From assembly GCF_026343115.1 (NCBI RefSeq), contig NZ_JAPEMC010000001.1, positions 1,240,001-1,304,000 of the forward strand: a stretch of 64,000 nucleotides of DNA, in the 5' to 3' direction. The DNA comes from Streptomyces sp. NBC_00102 (GTDB lineage Bacteria; Actinomycetota; Actinomycetes; Streptomycetales; Streptomycetaceae). Made by a program: the position numbers and the translations under genes. This document shows positions 16,421 through 25,038 of the stretch, in pieces. The number at the start of each line of letters is the position of its first letter. Positions within the stretch are counted from its first letter, which is position 1. The notes under the pieces were generated by a model. The model was given only the letters and a program-made list of their open reading frames with translations. It was not told where the DNA came from and ran no database searches.

Positions 16421-17203
16421 TCAGGCGGGCGGCTGCGGTCCGGCCGGACCGTCAGGGTCGCTCTGCGCCCGTGCCCGCGTGCCGGGCGCACCCTCCGGGC
16501 CCGCGGCCGGTGCGGCGGGGGCGTCGTGGCCCGGCCGCCCGTCGGTGCCGTACGGCTTCTCGGCTCCCTGCGCCGCCCAGGCGGGGTGCTCCCACTGCGC
16601 GTCGGGGTCGGGGTCCCGGGGTGTGAAGGCCGCCGTGAGGATCAGGTGCACGATCATCGCGGCCACCGGCCAGGCGAGCAGGGCGCCCTTCGCGTTCAGC
16701 TCCAGCGGCGCGTCGAAGGTCACCCCCTGTCCGGCCTGCTTGGCGTGGGCGACGACGTCCGATGTCGGGCCGAGGCTGGTACCCAGCCACCAGGCGAGCA
16801 GCCCGCCCAGCAGTCCGCCGAGCGCCAGGGCCACCACCGTGGGGATGCCGCCGGTCCGCCGGAGCAGGTAGACCACACCGGCCGAGACGACACCGAATCC
16901 GGCGCCGAGCAGGGTGAAAGTGCCGTCCGCCCCGATCGCCTCCTCGCCCTCGCTGTCCTTGAGGTAGACGGCGGTGTCGTCCGAGATCAGCGGGATGCGC
17001 GGGGAGAGCCAGAGCCAGAGCAGGCCGAGGGCGACGCCCGCGACGGCCACCGCCGCGGTGACGGCCAGGGCCCGGACGACCTCGGCCCGTGCCTCGCCGC
17101 GGGCGGGCGGCGACTGACCGGGGGCGAGGTACGAACCGGCCGGAGGAGACGGCCACGGATCGTAGGGCGTCGGCGGGTCGGGCGGCGTCAAGGGTGCGGT
17201 CAC
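16421..17203 (-). CDS. Hypothetical multi-pass membrane protein (DUF2567-like)
   Basis: A 260-residue protein with a Pro-rich cytoplasmic N terminus, four hydrophobic helices (ALAVTAAVAVAGVALGLLWL, LLGAGFGVVSAGVVYLL, VVALALGGLLGGLLAWWLG, LAWPVAAMIVHLILTA) and a hydrophilic Ala/Pro/Gly/Asp-rich tail. This resembles the DUF2567 family of actinobacterial membrane proteins; no biochemical role is known to me. The GTG at 17203 is preferred, with an ATG at 17227 as the alternative. It is on the same strand as the ABC exporter genes but 109 bases beyond them. Confidence 0.75.
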   Translation of the reverse strand: MTAPLTPPDPPTPYDPWPSPPAGSYLAPGQSPPARGEARAEVVRALAVTAAVAVAGVALGLLWLWLSPRIPLISDDTAVYLKDSEGEEAIGADGTFTLLGAGFGVVSAGVVYLLRRTGGIPTVVALALGGLLGGLLAWWLGTSLGPTSDVVAHAKQAGQGVTFDAPLELNAKGALLAWPVAAMIVHLILTAAFTPRDPDPDAQWEHPAWAAQGAEKPYGTDGRPGHDAPAAPAAGPEGAPGTRARAQSDPDGPAGPQPPA

Positions 17204-17312
17204 CGTGCCATCGTGCCAGGCGGCCACGCGCGCCGCCGCACCGGACCTGACACCGACCGGGCGCCGGGCGCCCCCGCCCGCGCCGGGGCGCGGTGACGGG
17301 GGCTCCGGGCCG

Positions 17313-18185
17313 TCAGCGCACGGCGGCCCTGCGGTACGCCCAGGTCGCCACGGCCAGCGAGAGCACGCCCACCGCCGCGCAGACCCCGAGGTCCAGCGCG
17401 ACGGCCGTCCAGTCCGGGTGGGCGTCGAAGGAACGGGCCAGCGCCTCCACCCCGTAGGTGGACGGCAGGAGGTCGCGCGCCCAGCGCACCACCTCCGGCA
17501 GCCGCTCGGCGGGCAGTACGCCCAGCAGCAGCGCGGCCGACATGCCGAGCTGCCCCAGCAGGGTGGCCAGCTCCTGGCGCGGCGCCAGGAGCCCCAGCGC
17601 GGCCCCCAGTCCGGCCAGCGCGGCCCCGGCCAGCGGGACCACCGCGACCAGCACCCACAGGTGCGCCATCGGCAGCTGGAAGAGCGCGCTCCCCGCGATC
17701 GCGGTGAAGACGGTGCCCGGCACGGTGAAGGAGGCGTACGCGCCCGCCGCGCCCAGCACCACGGCCGCGGGCGGCACCGGCAGCGTGGCGTAGTGGTCGA
17801 GGCCGCCGTCGGCCCTGAGCCGGCCGAAGTACTGGGCGAGCAGGTTGAGCGCGACGAAGGCGACCACCAGCACGCTGGAGCCCGCGACCACGGCCCGCGC
17901 CTCGGTGCCGCCGTCGACGACCCCGCGCATCATGATCATGATGCCGACGGACTGGAAGGTCGCGACGAAGAGCAGCGGGATGCGGGCCACCCGGGCCCGG
18001 GAGAGCTGGGCCCGGTACACGGCGGCCAGCGCGGGCAGCAGCCGGGCGCGCGGCGCCAGCGGGGCCGGCTCCCCGGCCCACGACCCGGCCCGGGCCCCGG
18101 TGGCCGCCACGGTGGGCGTGCCCGTACCGCCGGACGCCTGTCGGCCGGGCGGGGACACGGCCTCGGCGGGAACGATGCTCGTCAC
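17313..18185 (-). CDS. ABC-2 type exporter permease
   Basis: A 290-residue integral membrane component of an ABC-2 exporter. After a variable N terminus it has about six hydrophobic segments, beginning PLLFVATFQSVGIMIMM and ending AAVGVLSLAVATWAYRRAA, with the ABC-2 signature-like PEVVRWARDLLPSTYGVEAL before the last helix. It pairs with the ATPase encoded upstream; the substrate (drug, lipid or polymer) cannot be told. The GTG at 18185 has GGGAG upstream. No periplasmic binding protein is nearby, consistent with an exporter. Confidence 0.88.
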   Translation of the reverse strand: MTSIVPAEAVSPPGRQASGGTGTPTVAATGARAGSWAGEPAPLAPRARLLPALAAVYRAQLSRARVARIPLLFVATFQSVGIMIMMRGVVDGGTEARAVVAGSSVLVVAFVALNLLAQYFGRLRADGGLDHYATLPVPPAAVVLGAAGAYASFTVPGTVFTAIAGSALFQLPMAHLWVLVAVVPLAGAALAGLGAALGLLAPRQELATLLGQLGMSAALLLGVLPAERLPEVVRWARDLLPSTYGVEALARSFDAHPDWTAVALDLGVCAAVGVLSLAVATWAYRRAAVR

Positions 18186-18282
18186 CTGGCGCTGCTCCCG
18201 TTCACTGCCGCTGTTCTTCCGCACACGTCCCGTCCGTCCGCACGGCCCCCGCCCGCAGGGGCCGGAGGCACCGCTGCCGCGT

Positions 18283-19308
18283 TCATCCCTTGACCAGCCC
18301 CTTGCGCGCGTCCGCCGCGTCCCCGCCGAGCGCCAGGTAGACGTCCTCCAGGCTGGGGGTGGCCAGCGTGAAGTCGTCCAGAGCGGCGAAGGCCGCTCCG
18401 CCGGTCACCGCGGCGACGGCGGCCCTCGCCTCGTCCGGCCCCAGGCGCAGCACCCAGCGGCGCCCGGACTCCTGGGCCGAGGCGCGCAGGGCGGCGACCT
18501 CGGGGACGTCCAGCGGGGCGCGCTCGCGCCACATCAGCTCGACCCTGACCTCGCCGGCCACTTGTGCCTTGAGGCCCTGCGGGGTGTCGCAGGCGATGAC
18601 CTTGCCGCGTTCGAAGACGGCGACCCGGTCGAGGACCGTCTCCGCCTCGATGACGTTGTGGGTGACCAGCAGGACGGTCGCACCGTGCTCGGCCCGGCGC
18701 CGGTCCACGGCGGCCCAGACGGCGCGCCGGGCGACGGGGTCCATGCCGGTGGTCGGCTCGTCCAGGATCAGCACCGGGCGCCGGCCGACGAGGGTGGCGG
18801 CGAAGCAGGCGAGCCTTCGCTGACCGCCCGAGAGCTTCTTCAGGGGGCGTCCGGCCAGTTCGGTGAGGCCGAGCTCCTCCAGTACGGCGTCGCGCTCGGC
18901 GCGGGCGTCGGGTACGGAGAGCCCGCGCAGCCGCCCGGTGGTCTCGGCGGCGAGGGAGACCGTGAGCTCGTCCAGAGCGGTGGACTCCTGGCCGAGGTAG
19001 CCGATGAGCCGGGAGGCGCGTTCGGGGTGGCGCACGAGGTCGTGGCCGAGCACCTCGACGCTGCCGGAGTCGGGGCGCATCAGGCCGGTGAGCTGACGTA
19101 CCAGGGTGGACTTGCCGGCGCCGTTGGGGCCGAGCAGCCCGAAGATCTCGCCGGCCCGCACCTCCAGGGTGACGCCGTCGGTGGCCCGTACCTCGGGCGC
19201 GGCGGGCGTGCCGCGGCGGCTCCGGACGGCCGGGTAGGTCTTCACCAGATCACGCACCGCGCACACGGTCCCGGTGGCCCTCAGTGCCTGTGCTGTGCCC
19301 GTACTCAC
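18283..19308 (-). CDS. ABC exporter ATP-binding protein (DrrA-like)
   Basis: A 341-residue ATPase of the DrrA/CcmA type that drives the permease encoded 97 bases downstream. Walker A is LLGPNGAGKSTLV, the Q loop GYLGQESTALDE, the ABC signature KKLSGGQRRLA, Walker B VLILDEPTTGMDP and the switch His VLLVTHN. A C-terminal extension of about 100 residues ends TPSLEDVYLALGG, typical of this subfamily. The GTG at 19308 (VSTGTAQALRA) was chosen; an upstream ATG at 19371 is possible. No regulator gene is adjacent. Confidence 0.93.
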   Translation of the reverse strand: MSTGTAQALRATGTVCAVRDLVKTYPAVRSRRGTPAAPEVRATDGVTLEVRAGEIFGLLGPNGAGKSTLVRQLTGLMRPDSGSVEVLGHDLVRHPERASRLIGYLGQESTALDELTVSLAAETTGRLRGLSVPDARAERDAVLEELGLTELAGRPLKKLSGGQRRLACFAATLVGRRPVLILDEPTTGMDPVARRAVWAAVDRRRAEHGATVLLVTHNVIEAETVLDRVAVFERGKVIACDTPQGLKAQVAGEVRVELMWRERAPLDVPEVAALRASAQESGRRWVLRLGPDEARAAVAAVTGGAAFAALDDFTLATPSLEDVYLALGGDAADARKGLVKG

Positions 19309-19440
19309 GAGGTACGAGAGTACGGGGTCGGATGGTCCGGATTGCGCCGGGGCCGGGCTCGGGCCGTGCACGGCCGTGTCCGGACGTGCCCGGCCGTTCG
19401 CGGCGGGCGCCTCCGGGCACGGCGGGGCCCGCCCCGCGGG

Positions 19441-20691
19441 TCATTCCGCGGCGGGGGCGCGGTCCACGGCGGCCGTGATGTCGATCTCGCGCCAGAATCC
19501 GGCCCGGATGGCGTAGCGGTCGTGCTCGTCGATCTGGTCGTCCTTGTGCGCGAGGAGTCCGAAACGCGCCGCGTACCGCAGGAGCTCGCCGTCGATCCGG
19601 TGCGGGATGCGCGGGTACATGGTGGAGAGCTTCTGGAGGTGGACGGTCTCCGGGAGCCGCTCCATCCAGCGGCGGGCGAAGACCTGGCCGACCTCGAAGG
19701 GGTCGCCGCCCACCGTGGTGATGTCCTCCTCCCGGTCGGCCCAGCGCTGTTCGGCGGTGGTGACCTGGGCGAGGGTGGGCAGCGAGGCGGTCTCCGGGGG
19801 TTCGCCGAGGGAGCTGCGGTCGGCCCAGCCGCGGTCCGAGGACCAGCGCAGCGTGGCGCTCGGCGCGGGGGCCGCGGGGGCTCCGGGGGGAGGTCCGGCG
19901 GGGGCGCGGAGGGCGGCGAGGTCCTTCGGGGTGGGGACGCCCCTGGGGCCGTGGGCGGGGGCGGACTCCGGGGTGCCGGGGTCCGGGCGGGGCGGGGCCT
20001 GGGCGCCCGCGCGGGCGGCGGCGGCCTGGGCCTCGGAGGCGCGTTCGGCGGAGGCGGCCAGGGCCGCCTCGGGCAGGGGCGCGGAGAGGATGGCGGCGAT
20101 CTCGGGGCGCGGCTGGGGCTGCGGGGCGCAGATCCCGCCGGTCTCCTTGGCGCGGACGGCCTTGGTGATCCAGGCGCGGTCGAGCACGCGGCGTTCGTCG
20201 GCCTCGGCCACCAGGTCCTCGGACTGGTTGTAGTCGCCGTCCGCGGCCTGGACGGCCCAGAGGTGGACGGCGACGCCGTGTTCCTTGGCGGACATCAGTC
20301 CGGGCAGCAGGTCGCCGTCGCCAGTCACCAGGACGACGTCGGAACAGGCCCGGTTGCGGGCCAGTTCGGTCAGTTCGGCGTGCATGGCCGCGTCGACGCC
20401 CTTCTGCGCCCAGCGCCCGTCGCTCCTGGTGAGCGCGCCGAGCCGGACGGTGACCCGCGGCATGACCCGCAGCCGGCGGTGTTCGGGCTGCGGTACGCGG
20501 TCGGGCGCGCCGTCGAACCAGTAGATGCGCAGCAGGGGTTGCTCGGTGTCGGCCTCGGCGCGCTCGCGCAGGCCCTGGATCAGGGCGGTGTGGTCGACGG
20601 TGATGCGCGAACGGGCTGGTTCGCCCGCCAGCAGACTCGCGGCTGCGCCCAGCAGATAGCCGGCGTCCACCAGGACGACGCAACGGTCCAC
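19441..20691 (-). CDS. NYN-domain (PIN-like) putative RNase
   Basis: A 416-residue protein with an N-terminal NYN/PIN-like nuclease domain: RCVVLVDAGYLLGAA (first acidic residue), RWAQKGVDAAMHAELTELA (K-x-VD motif) and VVLVTGDGDLLPGL (further acidic residues). The set of Asp residues needed for metal binding looks complete. A Pro/Ala-rich linker (about 230-310) leads to a C-terminal helical domain (FEVGQVFARRWME ... RYAARFGLLAHKD) that resembles a winged helix. The GTG at 20691 was chosen because GAGGGTGG precedes it; another GTG lies three codons upstream. It diverges from the small hydrophilic protein gene. Confidence 0.85.
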   Translation of the reverse strand: MDRCVVLVDAGYLLGAAASLLAGEPARSRITVDHTALIQGLRERAEADTEQPLLRIYWFDGAPDRVPQPEHRRLRVMPRVTVRLGALTRSDGRWAQKGVDAAMHAELTELARNRACSDVVLVTGDGDLLPGLMSAKEHGVAVHLWAVQAADGDYNQSEDLVAEADERRVLDRAWITKAVRAKETGGICAPQPQPRPEIAAILSAPLPEAALAASAERASEAQAAAARAGAQAPPRPDPGTPESAPAHGPRGVPTPKDLAALRAPAGPPPGAPAAPAPSATLRWSSDRGWADRSSLGEPPETASLPTLAQVTTAEQRWADREEDITTVGGDPFEVGQVFARRWMERLPETVHLQKLSTMYPRIPHRIDGELLRYAARFGLLAHKDDQIDEHDRYAIRAGFWREIDITAAVDRAPAAE

Positions 20692-20936
20692 GCGTTCCAC
20701 CCTCTTCCGGAATTCGGCGAACGGCCGTTCAGGGTTTCCGTCGAGTCTGCCCGACCGCGCGGGAGGAGACGGCCGGAACTCGATCTTCGGCGTGGCGGAT
20801 GCGGTGGAGGTTTTCCACGGAGGGGCCGCAGTGGTGTCCACTACGGATGGTAATGATCCAACATGCGTGCTCTGTGGGGCTATGTGAGTCTGACATCGGT
20901 CCTGGCAACCAGGACTCCCCACAGGAGGCATTCACC

Positions 20937-21116
20937 ATGGCCAAGAACAAGAACCGTAAGCAGGGCAGCCAGCAGGACCGCGCGTCCGCAGCGGAGCGTG
21001 GAGCCGAGCAGGCGAAGTCGACGTCCTTCGAGGACCGGAGCACGCCGCAGTCGCAGGCTCAGGGCAGCCCCTCGGACGTGGCCCGCAAGCACCAGCGCCG
21101 TTTCGGCCACAACTGA
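20937..21116 (+). CDS. Small hydrophilic hypothetical protein
   Basis: A 59-residue, Lys/Gln/Ser-rich, almost hydrophobic-free protein that is probably intrinsically disordered (MAKNKNRKQGSQQDR ... VARKHQRRFGHN). AGGAGG stands 8 bases before the ATG and a strong terminator follows, so it is a real, probably well-expressed gene. It resembles small streptomycete proteins of unknown function; no domain is visible. It is divergently arranged with the NYN-domain gene across 245 bases. Confidence 0.8.
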   Translation: MAKNKNRKQGSQQDRASAAERGAEQAKSTSFEDRSTPQSQAQGSPSDVARKHQRRFGHN

Positions 21117-21136
21117 CGGCCGTAGTACGGCAGTAA

Positions 21137-21173
21137 GGGGCGCTCCCGCCGTCGTCGGCGGGAGCGCCCCTTT
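21137..21173 (+). terminator. Strong terminator between small protein gene and dnaE
   Basis: Perfect 14-base arms GGGGCGCTCCCGCC and GGCGGGAGCGCCCC, a six-base loop and a following TTT. It could also serve the 3' end of dnaE on the other strand. Confidence 0.88.
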
Positions 21174-21236
21174 GTCTGCGGTATGTCTGATATGTCTGGT
21201 GTGCCTGGTGTGTCCGTCGTGCGCGGGCCGGTCCGG

Positions 21237-24200
21237 TCAGCCGGCCAGGCAGGACGGGCCGAGCAGCACCTTGAGGTCGCCGAAGAGGGCGGGGTCGGGC
21301 TTGACCCGGTGCCGGTCGAGCCGCAGGACGGTGGTCTTGCGGGGGCCCTGGAGCTTGATGCGGACCTCGGTGTCGCCCCGGTGGCTGGCGAGCACCTCGC
21401 CGAGGCGGCTGACCATCGGGGGGGTGATCCGCACGGTGGGGATGGTGAGCACCACCGGCGCGTTGGTGCCCGCGTTCGAGATGTCGGGAACCTGCATCTC
21501 CATGGCGACGAGCCGGGGCACGTCCTCGCGCTTGTCGAGCCGCCCCTTGACGAAGACGACGGTGTCCTCCACCAGCTGGGTGGAGACCAGTTGGTAGGTG
21601 GCCGGGAAGAACATGCACTCGATGGCGCCCGCGAGGTCCTCGACGGTGGCGATGGCCCAGGCGTTGCCCTGCTTGGTCATCTTCCGCTGGAGGCCGGAGA
21701 TGATGCCGCCGACGGTGACGACCGCACCGTCGCTGTGCTCCCCGCCGGTCAGTTGGGAGATCGCCGCGTCCGCCTTGTCGGAGAGGACGTGCTCCAGGCC
21801 GAAGAGCGGGTGGTCGGAGACGTACAGGCCGAGCATCTCGCGCTCCTGGGCGAGCAGGTAGGACTTCTCCCACTCGATGTCGGAGAACTCGACGTCCATG
21901 CCGAAGCCCGGCTCGGAGCTGCCGTCGTCCGAATCGCCCATGCCGCCGAAGAGGTCGAACTGCCCTTCGGCCTCCTTGCGCTTGACCTGGACCACGTTGT
22001 CGATCATCGGTTCGTGGTGGGCGACGAGTCCCTTGCGGGTGTGGCCCATCTCGTCGAAGGCGCCGGCCTTGATGAGCGATTCCACGGTGCGCTTGTTGCA
22101 GACGACCGCTTCGACCTTGTCGAGGAAGTCGGGGAAGGTGCTGTACTTCCCCTTCGCCTTGCGGCACCGGATGATCGAGTCCACGACGTTGGTACCGACG
22201 TTGCGCACGGCGGTGAGGCCGAAGAGGATCACGTCGTCGCCCTGGGCGGCGAAGTTGGCCTCGGACTCGTTGACGTTCGGCGGGAGCACCTTGATGCCCA
22301 TGCGCCGGCACTCGTTGAGGTAGATCGCCGACTTGTCCTTGTCGTCCTTGACCGAGGTCAGCAGGGCGGCCATGTACTCGGCGGGGTAGTTCGCCTTGAG
22401 GTAGGCGGTCCAGTAGGTGACGAGCCCGTACGCGGAGGAGTGCGCCTTGTTGAACGCGTATCCGGCGAACGGCACCAGGACGTCCCAGAGCGCCTTGATC
22501 GCGGCGTCGGAGAAGCCGTTCTTCTTGGCGCCGGCCTCGAAGAGGACGAAGTTCTTCGCCAGTTCGTCGGCCTTCTTCTTGCCCATCACGCGGCGCAGGA
22601 TGTCGGCCTCGCCGAGGGAATACCCGGCGACGATCTGGGCCGCCTTCTGCACCTGCTCCTGGTAGACGATCAGGCCGTAGGTGAGGCCGAGGACCTCCTT
22701 GAGGGGCTCCTCCAGCTCCGGGTGGATCGGGGTGATCTCCTGGCGGGCGTTCTTGCGCTCGGCGTAGTTCGTGTGCGAGTTCATGCCCATCGGGCCCGGC
22801 CGGTAGAGGGCCGAGACGGCGGAGATGTCCTCGAAGTTGTCGGGCTGCATCTGGCGCAGCAGCGAACGCATCGGCCCGCCGTCGAACTGGAAGACACCGA
22901 GCGTGTCGCCCCGGCAGAGGAGTTCGTACGTCTTGGGGTCGTTCAGCGGCAGGGAGAGCATCTCCAGCTCGATGCCCTTGTTCGCCTTCACCATCTTGAC
23001 GGCGTCGTCCATGATGGTGAGGTTTCGCAGGCCGAGGAAGTCCATCTTGAGCAGGCCGAGCGACTCGCACTGGGGGTAGTCCCACTGCGTGATGGTGACG
23101 CCGTCGGTGTGGCGGACCCAGACCGGGGCGTGGTCCACGATCGGTTCGCTGGACATGATCACGCCGGCGGCGTGCACGCCCATCTGCCGGACCAGGCCCT
23201 CGACGCCCTTGGCGGTGTCGATGACCTTCTTGACGTCCGGCTCGTTCTCGTACATCCCCCGGATCTCGCCGGCCTCGCTGTAGCGCGGGTGCTTGGGGTC
23301 GGTGATGCCGTTGAGGTCGATGCCCTTGCCGAGGACGTCGGCGGGCATGGCCTTGGTGAGGCGGTCGCCCATGGCGTACGGGTAGCCGAGGACGCGGGCG
23401 GAGTCCTTGATCGCGTTCTTCGCCTTGATCTTGCCGTAGGTGCCGATCATGGCGACCTTGTCGGCGCCGTACTTCTCGGTGACGTAGCGGATCACCTCGA
23501 CGCGCCGGCGTTCGTCGAAGTCGATGTCGACGTCGGGCATGGAGACGCGCTCGGGGTTGAGGAACCGCTCGAAGATCAGTCCGTGCTCGATCGGGTCGAG
23601 GTCGGTGATGCCCATCGCGTACGAGACGATCGAGCCGGCCGCGGAGCCTCGGCCGGGGCCGACCGCGATGCCGTTGTTCTTGGCCCACATGATGAAGTCG
23701 GCGACGACGAGGAAGTACCCCGGGAACCCCATCTGGATGATGATGTCCATCTCGTACTCGACCTGCTTCTGCCGGTCGTCGGGGACGCCGCCCGGGAAGC
23801 GGCGGTCCATGCCGACCCGGACCTCCTCCCGGAACCAGGTGACCTCCGTGAAGCCGTCCGGGATGTCGAACTTCGGCATGAGGTTCTTCGCCTCGAACAT
23901 GCCGGCCGTGTCGATCTGCTGCGCGACCAGCAGGGTGTTGGCGCACCCCTCCTGCCAGGCGTCGGAGGAGTCGACGGCGTACATCTCGTCGGTGGTCTTG
24001 AGGTAGTAGCCGGTGCCGTCGAAGCGGAAGCGGTCCGGGTCGGAGAGGTTCTTGCCGGTCTGGATGCAGAGCAGCGCGTCGTGGGCGGTCGCCTCGTGCG
24101 CGTAGGTGTAGTGCGAGTCGTTCGTCACCAGCGGCGGGATGTTCAGCTTCTTGCCGATTTCGAGGAGCCCGTCGCGGACCCGGCGTTCGATCTCGATGCC

Positions 24201-24782
24201 GTGGTCCATCAGCTCCAGGAAGTACTTGCCCTCGCCGAAGATGTCCTTGTAGTCGGAGGCGGCCTGGACGGCCTCGTCGAACTGGCCGAGCCGCAGCCGG
24301 GTCTGCACCTCGCCGGAGGGGCACCCGGTGGAGGCGATCAGGCCCTCGGACCACTGGGAGATGGTCTCCTTGTCCATGCGGGGCCACTTCTGCAGCCAGC
24401 CCTCGGCATAGGCGTCCGAGGAGAGCCTGAAGAGGTTGTGCAGCCCGGTGGCGTTGGAGGCCCAGATCGTCTTGTGGGTGTAACCGCCGGAACCCGAGAC
24501 GTCGTCGCGCTTCTGGTGCGGCTGCCCCCACTGGATCTTCCGCTTGTGCTTGCGCGACTCCGGGGCGACGTACGCCTCGATGCCGATGATCGGCGTCACA
24601 CCGGCCTTCTTCGCCGAGTGGAAGAAGTCGTACGCCCCGTGGAGGTTGCCGTGGTCCGTCATGGCGATGTGCGACATCCCCATGGTGTTGCACGCCTCGA
24701 ACATGTCCTTGAGCCGCGCGGCACCGTCGAGCAGGGAGTACTGGGTGTGGACGTGCAGGTGCGTGAAGGGCGGCTTGGTCAC
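21237..24782 (-). CDS. dnaE: DNA polymerase III alpha subunit DnaE
   Basis: The 1181-residue replicative polymerase of the DnaE1 type. The N-terminal PHP domain retains its metal ligands (HLHVHTQYS at 8-16, TDHGNLHG at 42-49), suggesting an active proofreading or structural metal site. The polymerase core holds GPGRGSAAGS (about 376) and the catalytic PDVDIDFD at 416-423 (D417, D419), with the third acid further on. The helix-hairpin-helix and OB-fold regions follow (VVTVGGIISGLQRKMTKQG), with FAGYAFNKAHSSAYG in the palm/fingers. GTG start at 24782; monocistronic, preceded by a 256-base divergent region with the DUF2252 gene. Confidence 0.98.
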   Translation of the reverse strand: MTKPPFTHLHVHTQYSLLDGAARLKDMFEACNTMGMSHIAMTDHGNLHGAYDFFHSAKKAGVTPIIGIEAYVAPESRKHKRKIQWGQPHQKRDDVSGSGGYTHKTIWASNATGLHNLFRLSSDAYAEGWLQKWPRMDKETISQWSEGLIASTGCPSGEVQTRLRLGQFDEAVQAASDYKDIFGEGKYFLELMDHGIEIERRVRDGLLEIGKKLNIPPLVTNDSHYTYAHEATAHDALLCIQTGKNLSDPDRFRFDGTGYYLKTTDEMYAVDSSDAWQEGCANTLLVAQQIDTAGMFEAKNLMPKFDIPDGFTEVTWFREEVRVGMDRRFPGGVPDDRQKQVEYEMDIIIQMGFPGYFLVVADFIMWAKNNGIAVGPGRGSAAGSIVSYAMGITDLDPIEHGLIFERFLNPERVSMPDVDIDFDERRRVEVIRYVTEKYGADKVAMIGTYGKIKAKNAIKDSARVLGYPYAMGDRLTKAMPADVLGKGIDLNGITDPKHPRYSEAGEIRGMYENEPDVKKVIDTAKGVEGLVRQMGVHAAGVIMSSEPIVDHAPVWVRHTDGVTITQWDYPQCESLGLLKMDFLGLRNLTIMDDAVKMVKANKGIELEMLSLPLNDPKTYELLCRGDTLGVFQFDGGPMRSLLRQMQPDNFEDISAVSALYRPGPMGMNSHTNYAERKNARQEITPIHPELEEPLKEVLGLTYGLIVYQEQVQKAAQIVAGYSLGEADILRRVMGKKKADELAKNFVLFEAGAKKNGFSDAAIKALWDVLVPFAGYAFNKAHSSAYGLVTYWTAYLKANYPAEYMAALLTSVKDDKDKSAIYLNECRRMGIKVLPPNVNESEANFAAQGDDVILFGLTAVRNVGTNVVDSIIRCRKAKGKYSTFPDFLDKVEAVVCNKRTVESLIKAGAFDEMGHTRKGLVAHHEPMIDNVVQVKRKEAEGQFDLFGGMGDSDDGSSEPGFGMDVEFSDIEWEKSYLLAQEREMLGLYVSDHPLFGLEHVLSDKADAAISQLTGGEHSDGAVVTVGGIISGLQRKMTKQGNAWAIATVEDLAGAIECMFFPATYQLVSTQLVEDTVVFVKGRLDKREDVPRLVAMEMQVPDISNAGTNAPVVLTIPTVRITPPMVSRLGEVLASHRGDTEVRIKLQGPRKTTVLRLDRHRVKPDPALFGDLKVLLGPSCLAG

Positions 24783-25038
24783 GGCGCTGAGCCTCCGGGG
24801 ATGACGGATGTGGCGCGCAGCACTCGCCCCGCGGTGACGGGCGGGCGACGGGTGGCTGACGGCTCGGGGGTGTCGGGGGGACAGCCTGGAAGTCTACGTC
24901 TTGGCGCTGACGAACGACGGGCACTTGCGAGTACGGTCACGCGTTGGAGGGGCGGGGACGCCCGTCCCTTTTGTCATGAACGCCATGTTCGACGGTGGTC
25001 GACGCAGTTCGACGCCCTGTACCAGGAGGCACCCAGCG

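Noticed and set aside
20840..20870. Zur- or other metal-box-like sequence near GGTAATGATCC
   Set aside because: Only a partial match to the consensus and no metal-related gene is adjacent.
20932..24924. 1330-aa minus-strand frame and 1309-aa plus-strand frame over dnaE
   Set aside because: Both are out-of-frame readings of dnaE with Arg/His-rich or Glu/Val/Asp-rich composition.
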